A stretch of DNA of 64,000 nt from Pseudomonas asplenii (GCF_900105475.1 NZ_LT629777.1:5146001-5210000), one strand, 5' to 3'; positions 26,661-37,979 are shown, counted from the first letter of the stretch. Notes: generated by a model from the letters alone, not told the origin. Numbers and translations: made by a program.

Positions 26661-27725
26661 ATGAGCAACTGGCCCGATACCCGCCTGCTTGACCTGTTCG
26701 GCATCCAGCAACCGATCATCCAGGGCCCCATGGCCGGTGCAACGACGCTCGCCATGATGGTCGGCGTCGCCAAGGCGGGAGGCCTGGGCTCGTTGCCTGC
26801 CGCCATGCTGACCCCGGAACAGATCCGCCAGCAGACCGAAGCGTTTCGCCGCGCGGTCCAGGCGCCCTTGAACATCAACTTCTTCTGCCACCAACCGCCC
26901 ACACCGGATCCGGAACGGGAGAAGCGCTGGAAGGAGCGCCTGGCGCCCTACTACCGTGAACAAGGTCTGGACTTCAATGCGCCGACACCCGTCTCCAGCC
27001 GGGCACCGTTCGATGAAACCAGTTGCCAGTTGGTGGAAGAGCTGCGCCCGGAGATCGTCAGCTTTCACTTCGGCCTGCCGCCCAAGCCCCTGCTCGATCG
27101 GGTCAAGGCCACCGGCGCGCTCGTCATTGGCTGCGCCACCACCGTGGATGAAGCACGCTGGCTGCAGGAACGCGGCTGCAACGCGATCATCGCCATGGGC
27201 AACGAAGCCGGTGGCCATCGCGGGATTTTCCTCAGCAACGATCTCAACACCCAGGTCGGCACCATCGCGCTGGTGCCGCAGATCGTCGATGCGGTGAAGG
27301 TGCCGGTGATTGCCGCTGGCGGAATCGGCGATGCCCGGGGGATTGCCGCAGCCTTCATGCTGGGTGCCAGTGCGGTGCAGTTGGGTACCAGCTACCTGTT
27401 CACCCCGGAAGCGAAGATCTCGGCATCTCACCAGCAGGCACTGCGCACAGCCAAGGAAAGCGAGACGGCCCTGACCAACCTCTTCACCGGCCGGCCGGCG
27501 CGCGGGATCATGAACCGGGTCATGCGTGAGCTGGGGCCGATCAGTGACATGGCGCCAGCGTTTCCATTGGCTGGCGGCGCGCTGATGCCCCTGCGGGCCA
27601 AGGGCGAAGCGGACTTCAGCAACCTGTGGTCGGGCCAGGCGCTGCGGCTGGCGGTGGAACTGCCTGCCGAGGAGCTGACCCGGCAACTGGCGCAACAGGC
27701 ATTGACCAGGCTAAAGGGCCATTGA
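26661..27725 (+). CDS. Nitronate monooxygenase (FMN-dependent, NPD family)
   Basis: 354 residues forming a TIM barrel. The N-terminus has QPIIQGPMAGATTLAMMVGV; the FMN phosphate-binding region is IAAGGIGDARGIAAAFMLGA; the nucleotide-side segment is AIIAMGNEAGGHRG, with the catalytic histidine. It oxidises alkyl nitronates such as propionate-3-nitronate and detoxifies plant nitro compounds. GGAGAG precedes the ATG. It stands alone, with a REP doublet directly after the stop. Confidence 0.88.
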   Translation: MSNWPDTRLLDLFGIQQPIIQGPMAGATTLAMMVGVAKAGGLGSLPAAMLTPEQIRQQTEAFRRAVQAPLNINFFCHQPPTPDPEREKRWKERLAPYYREQGLDFNAPTPVSSRAPFDETSCQLVEELRPEIVSFHFGLPPKPLLDRVKATGALVIGCATTVDEARWLQERGCNAIIAMGNEAGGHRGIFLSNDLNTQVGTIALVPQIVDAVKVPVIAAGGIGDARGIAAAFMLGASAVQLGTSYLFTPEAKISASHQQALRTAKESETALTNLFTGRPARGIMNRVMRELGPISDMAPAFPLAGGALMPLRAKGEADFSNLWSGQALRLAVELPAEELTRQLAQQALTRLKGH

Positions 27726-27733
27726 CCTCATGG

Positions 27734-27859
27734 AATGGCCGCCTCCGGCGGATCGCCAGCAAGCCGGCTCCCACGAGTATTTCTGTGTACGCAGAATGTG
27801 TGCCCGGCGCAGTATGAATGTGGGAGCCGGCTTGCTGGCGATCCGCCCAGGGCGGCCAT
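27734..27859. repeat. Pseudomonas-type REP doublet (inverted pair)
   Basis: A perfect 25-bp inverted repeat (27750-27774 and 27820-27844, core GATCGCCAGCAAGCCGGCTC) is separated by 45 bp. Imperfect matching GC-rich flanks (GGCCGCC...GGCGG) extend each arm to about 40 bp. The core is typical of REP sequences in fluorescent pseudomonads. It fills the gap between the nitronate monooxygenase stop and the modABC control region. Confidence 0.92.
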
Positions 27860-27898
27860 CCAACCGTGTACCAACCCTTCCGCTCGCCATGGCCATGA

Positions 27899-28768
<870 letters not shown>

Positions 28769-29449
28769 ATGCCACTCGACAGCAGCGACCTCGCGGCGAT
28801 CTGGCTGACGCTGAAACTGGCGTCACTGACCACGACAATCCTGTTGCTGATCGGGACGCCAATCGCCCTGTGGCTGGCCCACACCCGATCCTGGCTGCGC
28901 GGCCCGATCGGCGCGGTGGTGGCCCTGCCGCTGGTACTGCCGCCGACGGTGATCGGCTTCTACCTGCTGCTGGCCTTCGGGCCCCACGGGTTCATCGGGC
29001 AGTTCACCCAGGCCATTGGCCTGGGCACCCTGACCTTCAGTTTCACCGGGCTGGTCATCGGCTCGGTGATCTACTCGATGCCGTTCGTGGTGCAACCTCT
29101 GCAAAATGCCTTCAGTGCCATTGGCACCCGTCCCTTGGAAGTGGCGGCAACCCTGCGCGCCAATCCCTGGGACACCTTCTTCAGCGTGGTCCTGCCCCTG
29201 GCACGACCCGGCTTCGTCACCGCCGCGATCCTCGGCTTCGCCCACACCGTCGGCGAGTTCGGCGTGGTGTTGATGATCGGTGGCAATATCCCGGAGAAAA
29301 CCCGCGTGGTTTCGGTACAGATCTACGACCACGTCGAGGCCATGGAATACCTCCAGGCCCACTGGCTGGCCGGAGCCATGCTGGTGTTCTCCTTCATCGT
29401 GTTGCTGGCACTGTACTCAAGCCGCAAGACCCGGATGGGCTGGAGCTGA
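28769..29449 (+). CDS. modB: Molybdate ABC transporter permease
   Basis: 226 residues with five to six hydrophobic helices. The binding-protein-dependent permease loop reads EVAATLRANPWDTFFSVVLPLARPG (EAA-type motif contacting ModC), and ALPLVLPPTVIGFYLLLAFG is typical of ModB. The start codon abuts the modA stop, showing tight operon coupling. Confidence 0.95.
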   Translation: MPLDSSDLAAIWLTLKLASLTTTILLLIGTPIALWLAHTRSWLRGPIGAVVALPLVLPPTVIGFYLLLAFGPHGFIGQFTQAIGLGTLTFSFTGLVIGSVIYSMPFVVQPLQNAFSAIGTRPLEVAATLRANPWDTFFSVVLPLARPGFVTAAILGFAHTVGEFGVVLMIGGNIPEKTRVVSVQIYDHVEAMEYLQAHWLAGAMLVFSFIVLLALYSSRKTRMGWS

Positions 29450-29452
29450 GCC

Positions 29453-30541
29453 ATGACCTCGTCGATACAGGTGCGCCTGCAACGGAGCTACCCGGCATTC
29501 AGCCTGGATCTCGACCTGCACCTGCCCGGACGCGGCGTCACCGCGCTGTTCGGCCACTCGGGCTCGGGCAAGACCACCTGCCTGCGCTGCATCGCCGGCC
29601 TGGAAAAGGCCCCGCAGGCGTTTATCCAGATCAACGACGAAATCTGGCAGGACAGCGACCGCCAGCAGTTTGTCCCGCCGCACAAGCGTGCCCTCGGCTA
29701 CGTGTTCCAGGAAGCCAGCCTGTTCCCGCACCTCTCGGTGCAGGCTAACCTGACGTTCGGCCTGCGGCGTATTCCCCGCGCCGAGCGACGGGTAGACCTG
29801 GCCCAGGCCTGCGAACTGCTGGGCATCAGCCACCTGCTGGAACGCCACCCGCAACACCTCTCGGGCGGCGAACGCCAACGCATCGGCATCGCCCGCGCGC
29901 TGCTCACCAGCCCGAAGCTGCTGTTGATGGACGAACCCCTTGCCGCACTCGACAGCCAGCGCAAAAACGAGATCCTGCCCTACCTCGAACGCCTGCATGA
30001 CGAGCTGGAGATCCCGGTGCTCTACGTCAGCCATTCCCAGGATGAAGTCGCGCGCCTGGCCGACCATATCGTTCTGCTCGCCGACGGCAAGGCACTGGCC
30101 AGCGGCCCGATTGGCGAGACCCTGGCGCGGCTCGACCTGCCCCTGGCCCTGGGCGATGATGCCGGCGTGGTGATCGCCGGCCAGGTCAGCGCCTACGACG
30201 CGGATTACCAACTGGTCACCCTGCAACTGCCCGGCAGTGCGTGGAGCATGCGCGTGGCCCATGCCCCATTGGCCATTGGCAAGCAACTGCGTTGCAAGGT
30301 CCAGGCACGGGACGTGAGCCTCAGCCTGCAGGCGGAAGAACACAGCAGCATCCTCAACCGCCTGCCCGTGACCGTGACTGGCGAAACCGCCGCGGACAAC
30401 AGTGCCCATGTACTGGTCAGGCTCGATGCCGACGGCAGCCCGCTGCTGGCGCGGATCACCCGTTACTCGCGCGACCAATTGCAGCTGCGGCCCGGGCAAC
30501 GGCTGTGGGCGCAGATCAAGGCGGTGGCCGTACTGGCCTGA
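29453..30541 (+). CDS. modC: Molybdate ABC transporter ATPase with Mop domain
   Basis: 362 residues. Walker [13 protein letters not shown], signature [13 protein letters not shown] and Walker [13 protein letters not shown] define the ATPase. The C-terminal 70 residues form a TOBE/Mop domain that binds molybdate and can trans-inhibit transport. It starts three bases after modB. Together the three genes form the high-affinity molybdate importer for molybdenum cofactor enzymes. Confidence 0.95.
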   Translation: MTSSIQVRLQRSYPAFSLDLDLHLPGRGVTALFGHSGSGKTTCLRCIAGLEKAPQAFIQINDEIWQDSDRQQFVPPHKRALGYVFQEASLFPHLSVQANLTFGLRRIPRAERRVDLAQACELLGISHLLERHPQHLSGGERQRIGIARALLTSPKLLLMDEPLAALDSQRKNEILPYLERLHDELEIPVLYVSHSQDEVARLADHIVLLADGKALASGPIGETLARLDLPLALGDDAGVVIAGQVSAYDADYQLVTLQLPGSAWSMRVAHAPLAIGKQLRCKVQARDVSLSLQAEEHSSILNRLPVTVTGETAADNSAHVLVRLDADGSPLLARITRYSRDQLQLRPGQRLWAQIKAVAVLA

Positions 30542-30611
30542 TAAAAGGCACCTCTGGACACGGCTGCGGTCCATCAGTCATACCGCCTGATTTTCTATCA
30601 AGGACGCCGCC

Positions 30612-31679
30612 ATGCCCGATGCTTCAGCGCCCGTCGAACTGCCTGCCGAGCTGCATTACGTCGACGACACCCAGCCTGGCATCCGCCGCAGGAAATCGCG
30701 CAACCGCTTCGCCTACTTCACCGCAACCGGAGAACGCATTCGCGACCCGCAGGAAATCCAGCGCATCAATGCGCTGGCCGTGCCGCCGGCCTACACCGAT
30801 GTGTGGATCTGCGCCGACCCGCAAGGCCATCTGCAGGCAACCGGTCGCGATGCCCGGGGCCGCAAGCAATACCGTTATCACCCGCGCTGGCGGGAGATCC
30901 GCGACCAGGACAAATACGCGCGGCTGCTGGCCTTCGGCAAGGCGCTCCCGAAGCTGCGGCAACAATTACAGCACATCCTCGCAAGACCCGGCTTCAACCG
31001 CGACAAGGTCATGGCCACCGTGATCAGCCTGCTCGACGCCACTCTGATCCGCATCGGCAACAGCCGCTATGCCCGGGAAAACCGTTCCTACGGTCTGACG
31101 ACCTTGCGTAACCGTCATGTCGAGATCAACGGCAGCGCAATGATCTTCCAGTTTCGCGGCAAGAGCGGCGTCGAGCACCGAGTCACAGTCAAGGACCGGC
31201 GCCTGGCCACGGTGCTCAAACGCTGCCTGGAACTGCCGGGCCAACACCTGTTTCAATATCTGGACGAAAACGGCGAGCGACATGTCGTCACTTCCTCGGA
31301 CGTCAACGCCTGCCTGCATGAGCTGACCGGCGCCGACTTCACCGCCAAGGATTTCCGCACCTGGGCCGGCAGCGCCATGGCCCTGGCCATGTTGCGCGAA
31401 CTACAGTGGGAACCGGAAACCGAGGCAAAGAAACAGATCGTCGAAATGGTCAAGAGTGTTTCCAGGCAGTTGGGCAATACCCCGGCCGTCTGCCGCAAGT
31501 GCTATATCCATCCAGGTGTCCTTGAAGCCTTCGTCCTTGGCGAGTTGGCCGAACTGCCCAAGCCGCGGATGCGCAAGGGATTGCATCGGGAGGAAGTCAG
31601 CCTGGCGATGTTCCTGCAGGCCAGACATGAGGCTGCTGTGGCGCAGACAAAACACCCTTCGCAACGGAGTCACCGATGA
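30612..31679 (+). CDS. Type IB (poxvirus-like) DNA topoisomerase
   Basis: 355 residues. The N-terminal clamp domain contains RRRKSRNRFAYFTATGERIRD, and the catalytic domain contains NSRYARENRSYGLTTLRNRH and KDFRTWAGSAMAL, with catalytic arginines. The nucleophile tyrosine is in CRKCYIHPGVLEAF near residue 302. The enzyme relaxes supercoils through a 3'-phosphotyrosyl link without ATP. Its stop overlaps the next gene by 4 bp, an odd pairing with a glycosidase that recurs as an operon here without obvious functional reason. Confidence 0.92.
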   Translation: MPDASAPVELPAELHYVDDTQPGIRRRKSRNRFAYFTATGERIRDPQEIQRINALAVPPAYTDVWICADPQGHLQATGRDARGRKQYRYHPRWREIRDQDKYARLLAFGKALPKLRQQLQHILARPGFNRDKVMATVISLLDATLIRIGNSRYARENRSYGLTTLRNRHVEINGSAMIFQFRGKSGVEHRVTVKDRRLATVLKRCLELPGQHLFQYLDENGERHVVTSSDVNACLHELTGADFTAKDFRTWAGSAMALAMLRELQWEPETEAKKQIVEMVKSVSRQLGNTPAVCRKCYIHPGVLEAFVLGELAELPKPRMRKGLHREEVSLAMFLQARHEAAVAQTKHPSQRSHR

Positions 31680-34309
31680 CGGAAAAACCTGCGGCAAGCG
31701 CTTTCGATACCGTTGAAGGCCAACGTCTCAAGGGCGAAAACGCCAGCGAATGGCGCGAATGGGGCCCCTACCTCAGCGAGCGGCAATGGGGCACGGTGCG
31801 CGAGGACTACAGTGCCGACGGCGACGCCTGGGCCTACTTTCCCCACGACCATGCCCGCAGCCGGGCCTACCGCTGGGGCGAGGATGGCCTGGCCGGATTC
31901 TCCGACAAGTCCCAGCACTGGTGCCTGGGCCTGGCCCTGTGGAACGAACACGACCCCATTCTCAAGGAGCGGCTGTTCGGCCTGACTAACGCCGAAGGCA
32001 ACCACGGCGAGGACGTCAAGGAGCTGTACTTCTACCTCGATGGCGTTCCCAGCCATGCGTACATGCGCATGCTCTACAAGTACCCGCAGGCCGCCTTCCC
32101 CTACAACGACCTGGTGACGGAAAACGCCCGCCGCGGCCTCGGTGATGCCGAATACGAGATCCTCGACACCGGCGTGTTCGAGGACGACCGTTATTTCGAT
32201 GTCACGGTCGAGTACGCCAAGCAGGGCCCGAACGACATCGTCATGCGGATCAGCGTGCACAACCGCTTCCACCAACCCGCCCGCCTGCGGGTATTACCGC
32301 AACTCTGGGCGCGCAACGACTGGAGCTGGAACGAGCATGCCCGGCGGCCGAGCCTGAGCCTGCTGGGTGAGCGGGTCGACGCCCGGCACCCCGGCTGCGA
32401 CCCGATGCAAGCCAGCGCCTGGGGCGATGCGCCTTTCGAATGGCTGTTCTGCGAGAACGAAACCAACACCCGCCGCCTGGAAGGTTCGCAGGCCGACGGA
32501 CCGTTCAAGGATGGCATCAACGACCATGTGGTCAGCGGCGCCCCAAGCACTCGCCGGGACAGCGGGACACGGGTGGCCGCGCACTTCTGCCTGCAGCTGC
32601 AAGGCGGGGAAACCCGCACGGTCCATCTGCGCTTCGCGCCACCCGAAGCGCCCCAGATCAATGCCCGTCGCCTGTTCGAAACCCGTCGCCAGGAGGCCGA
32701 TGATTTCTACGCGGCCCTGCAGGACGGACTCACCGACGCCGATGCCCGCCTGGTCCAGCGCCAGGCCCTGGCCGGCCTGCTGTGGTCCAAGCAACTCTAC
32801 TACTTCGACGTAAACCAGTGGCTCGACGGCGACCCGGCCCAACCACGGCCGCCAGCCGAGCGCTTGACTCGACGCGACAGCCACTGGCGACACCTGTCGA
32901 ACTTCGACATCGTCTCCATGCCGGACAAATGGGAGTACCCCTGGTACGCCTCCTGGGACCTGGCTTTCCAGGCCGTGGCCTTCGCCCTGATCGATCCGGG
33001 CTTTGCCAAGCAGCAACTGCTGCTCCTGGTCAAGGATCGCTTCATGCACCCCAACGGCCAGTTGCCGGCCTATGAATGGAGTTTCGATGATGCCAATCCG
33101 CCCGTGCATGCCTGGGCCTGTTGGCAGGTCTACCAACGGGAGAAGCAACTGACCGGCAGCGGCGACCAGGATTTTCTCGAACGGGTCTTCCACAAGCTGC
33201 TGCTGAACTTCGCCTGGTGGGTCAACCGCAAGGACGCTGAAGGCCGCAACCTGTTCCAGGGCGGCTTCCTGGGGCTGGACAACATCGCCCTGTTCAACCG
33301 CTCCGACGACCTGCCCCCCGGTTACACCCTCGACCAGGCCGACGGCACCGCCTGGGTAGCGGCCTACGCCCTGGACATGATGCGCATCGCCCTGGAACTG
33401 GCCAAACACAATGCGGTGTACGTGGATATCGCCGTGAAATTCTTCGAGCACTTCCTGTACATCGCCGGGGCGCTCAATCGGGTCGACGACAGCGCCGAAG
33501 GGCTCTGGGACACCCAGGACGAGTTTTTCTATGACGTGCTGCAGCACCCGGACGGTCGCAGTGAGCCGGTACGCCTGCGCTCCATCGTCGGGTTGATGCC
33601 GTTGTTCGCCGTGCTGGTGCTGGAAGAACGTGAACACCAGGACCTGCCCGGCCTGCGCAACCGACTGTTGGGCTTCATGCACCACCGTCCGGACCTGGCA
33701 GCATTGGTTTCACGCTGGAACGAACCGGGAGACGGCAACCGTCTGTTGCTGGCATTGCTACGTGGCGAACGGACCAAGAACCTGCTCAAGCGCATGCTCG
33801 ATGAAGCCGAGTTTCTTTCCGAATTCGGCATCCGCTCGATGTCCCGCGTGTTCGCCGACCAACCACTGGCGATGCAACTCGAAGGCAAGAGCCTGAGCGC
33901 CCGCTATCAGCCGGCAGAATCCGATTCGCGGCTGTATGGCGGCAACTCCAACTGGCGTGGGCCGTTGTGGATGCCGATCAACTACCTGCTGATCGAATCG
34001 CTACGTGAGTTTCACCGCTATTACGACGACCACTTTTCGGTGGAGTACCCCAGCGGCTCCGGTTACCTGGCGACCCTTGAAGAAGTGGCCGACGGGCTGG
34101 GCCGACGACTGACCTCACTGTTCCTGCTCGACGAAGACGGCCGCCGCCCGGCCATGGCGGCCTACCCGCAGTTGCAGGCCGATCCGGCGAGCCGCGACCT
34201 GGTGCTGTTTCACGAGTACTTCCACGGTGATAACGGGCGCGGCCTTGGCGCGTCCCACCAGACCGGCTGGAGTGCGCTGGTGGCGTTACTGCTGCAGCCG
34301 CGCCGCTGA
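31676..34309 (+). CDS. GH63-like glucosidase/mannosylglycerate-hydrolase-type protein
   Basis: 877 residues, cytosolic (no signal peptide). The N-terminal beta-rich region (WGPYLSERQWGTVREDYS) is followed by an (alpha/alpha)6 barrel containing WEYPWYASWDLAFQAVAFAL and NSNWRGPLWMPINYL, motifs of GH63-family glucosidases and their bacterial relatives. It likely hydrolyses an alpha-glucoside or mannosyl/glucosyl-glycerate-type solute. Start codon and GGAG site overlap the topoisomerase IB stop, so the two are translationally coupled. Substrate not determinable here. Confidence 0.82.
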   Translation: MTEKPAASAFDTVEGQRLKGENASEWREWGPYLSERQWGTVREDYSADGDAWAYFPHDHARSRAYRWGEDGLAGFSDKSQHWCLGLALWNEHDPILKERLFGLTNAEGNHGEDVKELYFYLDGVPSHAYMRMLYKYPQAAFPYNDLVTENARRGLGDAEYEILDTGVFEDDRYFDVTVEYAKQGPNDIVMRISVHNRFHQPARLRVLPQLWARNDWSWNEHARRPSLSLLGERVDARHPGCDPMQASAWGDAPFEWLFCENETNTRRLEGSQADGPFKDGINDHVVSGAPSTRRDSGTRVAAHFCLQLQGGETRTVHLRFAPPEAPQINARRLFETRRQEADDFYAALQDGLTDADARLVQRQALAGLLWSKQLYYFDVNQWLDGDPAQPRPPAERLTRRDSHWRHLSNFDIVSMPDKWEYPWYASWDLAFQAVAFALIDPGFAKQQLLLLVKDRFMHPNGQLPAYEWSFDDANPPVHAWACWQVYQREKQLTGSGDQDFLERVFHKLLLNFAWWVNRKDAEGRNLFQGGFLGLDNIALFNRSDDLPPGYTLDQADGTAWVAAYALDMMRIALELAKHNAVYVDIAVKFFEHFLYIAGALNRVDDSAEGLWDTQDEFFYDVLQHPDGRSEPVRLRSIVGLMPLFAVLVLEEREHQDLPGLRNRLLGFMHHRPDLAALVSRWNEPGDGNRLLLALLRGERTKNLLKRMLDEAEFLSEFGIRSMSRVFADQPLAMQLEGKSLSARYQPAESDSRLYGGNSNWRGPLWMPINYLLIESLREFHRYYDDHFSVEYPSGSGYLATLEEVADGLGRRLTSLFLLDEDGRRPAMAAYPQLQADPASRDLVLFHEYFHGDNGRGLGASHQTGWSALVALLLQPRR

Positions 34310-34464
34310 TCCGATCCAGGAAGTCGTATGGCGGGTAGAACAGGCCATGGCGGGTGACAGACTGCAACGGGCAAACCCTCGCCGCCGATGCCGGTTTTGC
34401 TGCTGCACCGCCCCTGCGGCTCTGCCACCGTGCGCCTTCAAGGTCAGCACGGAGAGCCAGGATC

Positions 34465-36567
34465 ATGACCCAACAACATACCGTCGAAGTGCTGCTGCGC
34501 CCTGCCGTGGAACTGTACACCGTCGCGGTGTGCCTGCTCGGTATCGGCGTCTGCCTGTTCGCGCCCTGGGTGCTGGGTCTGACACCGTTGTTCGGTGCCG
34601 TGACGGCACTCCTCTATCTGGCTCTTGGCTGGTGCCGTCTGCGCCAGGCGCTGACAGTGTTGCGCTTTCGCCGCAATATCCGCCGCCTGCCGCGCTATGT
34701 GATCACCAGCCACTGCATCCCGGTCAGTCAGCAGCGACTGTTTGTCGGCATCGGTTTCAAATGGGAACAACGCCATACCCAAAGATTGATGCAGACCTAC
34801 CGTCCGGAGTTTCGCCGCTATGTCGACCCCGCTCCGCTGTTCCAGCAGGCTCGCCGCCTGGAGCGACGTCTTGAGCATGCGACCTTTCCCTGGAGCCTGA
34901 TCCCCCGCCTCACCGCCTGGGACAGCCCACTCAACCCGGTCCGTCCGCTGCCCCCCGTAGGCGGTTCTGCCCGCCTGCACGGCGTAGAACCCAGTGAGGT
35001 CGAGGTTTCCCTGCCGCTCGGTGAGCGCGTCGGCCATAGCCTGGTGCTGGGCACCACACGGGTCGGTAAAACCCGCCTGGCCGAGCTGTTCATCACCCAG
35101 GACATTCGCCGGGTCAAACAGGGCGACGCAGGCCCGGAGTTCGAACCGGTCATCGTCTTTGACCCCAAGGGCGATGCCGACCTGCTCAAGCGCATGTATG
35201 TCGAAGCCCGCCGCGCCGGACGCGAGAAGGAATTCCATGTCTTTCATCTCGGCTGGCCGGATGTCTCCGCCCGCTACAACGCCGTCGGCCGCTTCGGGCG
35301 AATCTCCGAGGTCGCCAGCCGAATCTCCGGGCAACTCAGCGGCGAAGGCAGCAGCGCCGCGTTTCGCGAGTTCGCCTGGCGTTTCGTCAACATCATCGCC
35401 CGGGCCCTGGTGGAACTAGGCACCCGCCCGGACTACCTGAAGATCCAGCAGCACGTGATCAACATCGATGCCTTGTTCATCGACTACAGCCACTATTACT
35501 TCACCCGCCATGACCCGGACGCCTGGGAATCGATTGCCAGCCTCGAAGGCAAACTCAACGAAAAGAACACTCCGCATAACCTGCGCGGCCGCCAGCCACG
35601 GGTGACGGCGATCGACCAGTACCTCTCACGCACCCGGATCGCCGACCCGGTGCTGGACGGCCTGCGTTCCGCCGTGCGCTACGACAAGACCTATTTCGAC
35701 AAGATCGTCGCTTCGCTGCTGCCCTTGCTGGAAAAACTCACCACCGGACGCATGGCCGAACTGATCTCCCCCGACTACAGCGACCTCGACGACCCCCGGC
35801 CGATCTTCGACTGGATGCAGGTGATCCGTAAACGGGCGGTGGTGTATGTCGGGCTCGATGCGCTGTCCGATCCCGAGGTGGCCGCAGCGGTGGGCAACTC
35901 GATGTTCGCCGACCTGGTCTCGGTGGCCGGCCATATCTACAAATTCGGTGTCGATGACGGGCTGCCCGATGCCGACCGCGAACAGAAGATTCCGATCAAC
36001 CTGCACGCCGACGAATTCAACGAACTGATGGGCGAAGAGTTCATCCCGATGATCAACAAGGGCGGCGGCGCCGGCATCCAGGTCACGGCCTATACCCAGA
36101 CCCTCAGCGACATCGAAGCGCGGCTCGGCAACCGCGCCAAGGCCGGCCAGGTGGTCGGCAACTTCAACAACCTGTTCATGCTGCGGGTGCGGGAAACCGC
36201 CACCGCCGAACTACTGACCCGGCAGTTGCCCAAGGTCGACGTCTACTCGACCACCCTGGTCAGCGGCGCCACCGACAGTTCGGATGTCTCGGGCAGTACC
36301 GACTTCACCAGCAATACCCAGGATCGAGTCAGTTCCACCAGCGTCCCGCTGATCGAGCCGGCACACATCGTCAGCCTACCCAAGGGCCAGGCCTTCGCCC
36401 TGATCGAAGGCGCCAACCTCTGGAAAGTCCGCATGCCCCTGCCCGCCCCCGACCCGGATGACTGCATGCCCAAGGACCTGCAGACCCTGGCTACGCACAT
36501 GCGCAGGCGTTATGTCGACGGTGGTGGCGAGTGGTGGAGCGCCTCGACAGCCCCCAGCTCATCCTGA
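34465..36567 (+). CDS. traD: Orphan TraD-type conjugative coupling ATPase (SXT/TOL, PFGI-1 class)
   Basis: 700 residues from the ATG at 34465 (GGAGAGCCAGGATC upstream); the frame extends 37 codons further without a good start. Two N-terminal membrane helices lie at about residues 15-65. Walker A is GTTRVGKTRLAEL, Walker B is INLHADEFNEL, and the ICE TraD-specific block AYTQTLSDIEARLGNRAKAG follows. In an ICE this hexameric inner-membrane pump feeds the relaxase-DNA complex to the type IV secretion channel. Here no relaxase, tra/vir genes or integrase are visible. Its usual neighbour sits beyond gabP at 38278. Confidence 0.9.
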   Translation: MTQQHTVEVLLRPAVELYTVAVCLLGIGVCLFAPWVLGLTPLFGAVTALLYLALGWCRLRQALTVLRFRRNIRRLPRYVITSHCIPVSQQRLFVGIGFKWEQRHTQRLMQTYRPEFRRYVDPAPLFQQARRLERRLEHATFPWSLIPRLTAWDSPLNPVRPLPPVGGSARLHGVEPSEVEVSLPLGERVGHSLVLGTTRVGKTRLAELFITQDIRRVKQGDAGPEFEPVIVFDPKGDADLLKRMYVEARRAGREKEFHVFHLGWPDVSARYNAVGRFGRISEVASRISGQLSGEGSSAAFREFAWRFVNIIARALVELGTRPDYLKIQQHVINIDALFIDYSHYYFTRHDPDAWESIASLEGKLNEKNTPHNLRGRQPRVTAIDQYLSRTRIADPVLDGLRSAVRYDKTYFDKIVASLLPLLEKLTTGRMAELISPDYSDLDDPRPIFDWMQVIRKRAVVYVGLDALSDPEVAAAVGNSMFADLVSVAGHIYKFGVDDGLPDADREQKIPINLHADEFNELMGEEFIPMINKGGGAGIQVTAYTQTLSDIEARLGNRAKAGQVVGNFNNLFMLRVRETATAELLTRQLPKVDVYSTTLVSGATDSSDVSGSTDFTSNTQDRVSSTSVPLIEPAHIVSLPKGQAFALIEGANLWKVRMPLPAPDPDDCMPKDLQTLATHMRRRYVDGGGEWWSASTAPSSS

Positions 36568-36572
36568 TCGGC

Positions 36573-37979
36573 CTAGGCTTCCCCTGCCAGCGCAACCTCT
36601 TCAAGCGGCCGATGCTGACGCGCCGTCACCAGGCCGATAAAGGAAATCGCCAACGCCAGGACGATGGTCGAGGTCACTTCCGTGCGGTGCTCGGGCGTGA
36701 TCATCATCACCGCCAGCGCTGCACAGATGAAGACGATTACCAGATAGGTCAGCCACGGAAACAGCCACATGTGGAAGGCCAGTTCGATGTTCTGCCGCTG
36801 CAACCGTCTGCGCATGCGCAGCTGTGATATCGCAATCACCAGATACACCAGCAAGGCGATGGCCCCGGAACTGGCCAACAGGAAGTCGAACAGGCCAGCG
36901 GGGGCGAAGTAGCTGAACAGGGTCACACCGGCACCGAGCACACTGCTGGCGATGACCGCCGCGCGTGGCACACCGGCCAACGACGTACGCTTCAGCGGCC
37001 GGGGTGCATCGCCGCGCCTACCCAGCGAAAACAGCATGCGCGAGGCAATGTAGATCGACGAGTTCATGCAACTGGCCACGGCGATCAGCACCACCGCGTC
37101 CACCATGAATTTGGCATGGGGAATGTTCATCAGCTCCAGTGCCCGCTGATAGGACCCCACCGACGTCAGGTGCGGGTCGTCCCAGGGCACCACGGAGATG
37201 ACCACGAAGATCGACAGCAGGTAGAACACCCCGATGCGCCAGATCACCGAGCGCGTCGCCTTGGCGATGTTCTGTGCCGGGTTGTTGGATTCGGCTGCGG
37301 CAATGGTCACCGCCTCGGTGCCGATGAAACTGAACATGATGGTGATGAACGCACCGACCACCGCCGACAGGCCGTTGGGGGCAAAGCCGCCGTGCTGCTC
37401 CATGAGCCGGCTCAGACCGCTGGCCTCGCGCTCGGGAATCCAGCCCATCAGCACCGCAAAGCCCAAACCGATGAAGCCGATGATCGCCACGACCTTGGCC
37501 ATCGCGAACCAGAATTCGAACTCGCCATACTTGGACACGCTGAACAGGTTGGTCACCACCAGCAGCACGATCGACAGCAAGGCGAACAGCCAGGCATCGA
37601 CCTGCGGGAACCATTGGTTCAGCACGTGCCCGGCAGCAAGGGCCTCGATCGGAATCACCAGTACCCAGAACCACCAGTAGAGCCAGCCGATGGTGAAACC
37701 GGCCCAACGGCCAATGGCCTGGTCGGCGTAGGTCGAGAAGGAACCGGTGTCCGGATTGGCGACGGCCATCTCGCCGAGCATGCGCATGACCAGCACGACC
37801 AACAGTCCGGAAAACAGATAAGCCAGCATCACCGCAGGACCGGCCGCAGCAATCGCATGCCCCGAACCGACGAACAGACCGGCGCCGATGATCCCGGCAA
37901 TGGACAGCATGGTGACGTGGCGCGGTTTGAAACCCTGCGCCAACTGGCCGTTGGAATCCTTGGGGTGCGGGCTATGCAT
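36573..37979 (-). CDS. gabP: GABA permease
   Basis: 468 residues from the ATG at 37979. Twelve hydrophobic helices begin with SRHVTMLSIAGIIGAG-like sequence (PRHVTMLSIAGIIGAGLFVG here). The blocks PDTGSFSTYADQAIGRWAG and GWLYWWFWVLVIPIEA are close to E. coli GabP along the whole length. It imports 4-aminobutyrate with protons. No gabD or gabT is adjacent. It lies on the opposite strand between two ICE-type genes, with only 5 bp between its stop and the traD stop. Confidence 0.9.
   Translation of the reverse strand: MHSPHPKDSNGQLAQGFKPRHVTMLSIAGIIGAGLFVGSGHAIAAAGPAVMLAYLFSGLLVVLVMRMLGEMAVANPDTGSFSTYADQAIGRWAGFTIGWLYWWFWVLVIPIEALAAGHVLNQWFPQVDAWLFALLSIVLLVVTNLFSVSKYGEFEFWFAMAKVVAIIGFIGLGFAVLMGWIPEREASGLSRLMEQHGGFAPNGLSAVVGAFITIMFSFIGTEAVTIAAAESNNPAQNIAKATRSVIWRIGVFYLLSIFVVISVVPWDDPHLTSVGSYQRALELMNIPHAKFMVDAVVLIAVASCMNSSIYIASRMLFSLGRRGDAPRPLKRTSLAGVPRAAVIASSVLGAGVTLFSYFAPAGLFDFLLASSGAIALLVYLVIAISQLRMRRRLQRQNIELAFHMWLFPWLTYLVIVFICAALAVMMITPEHRTEVTSTIVLALAISFIGLVTARQHRPLEEVALAGEA

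Noticed and set aside
34354..34464. N-terminal extension of TraD from 34354
   Set aside because: The added 37 residues are Ala/Arg/Cys-rich with no ribosome site; the ATG at 34465 has a good one and fits family length.
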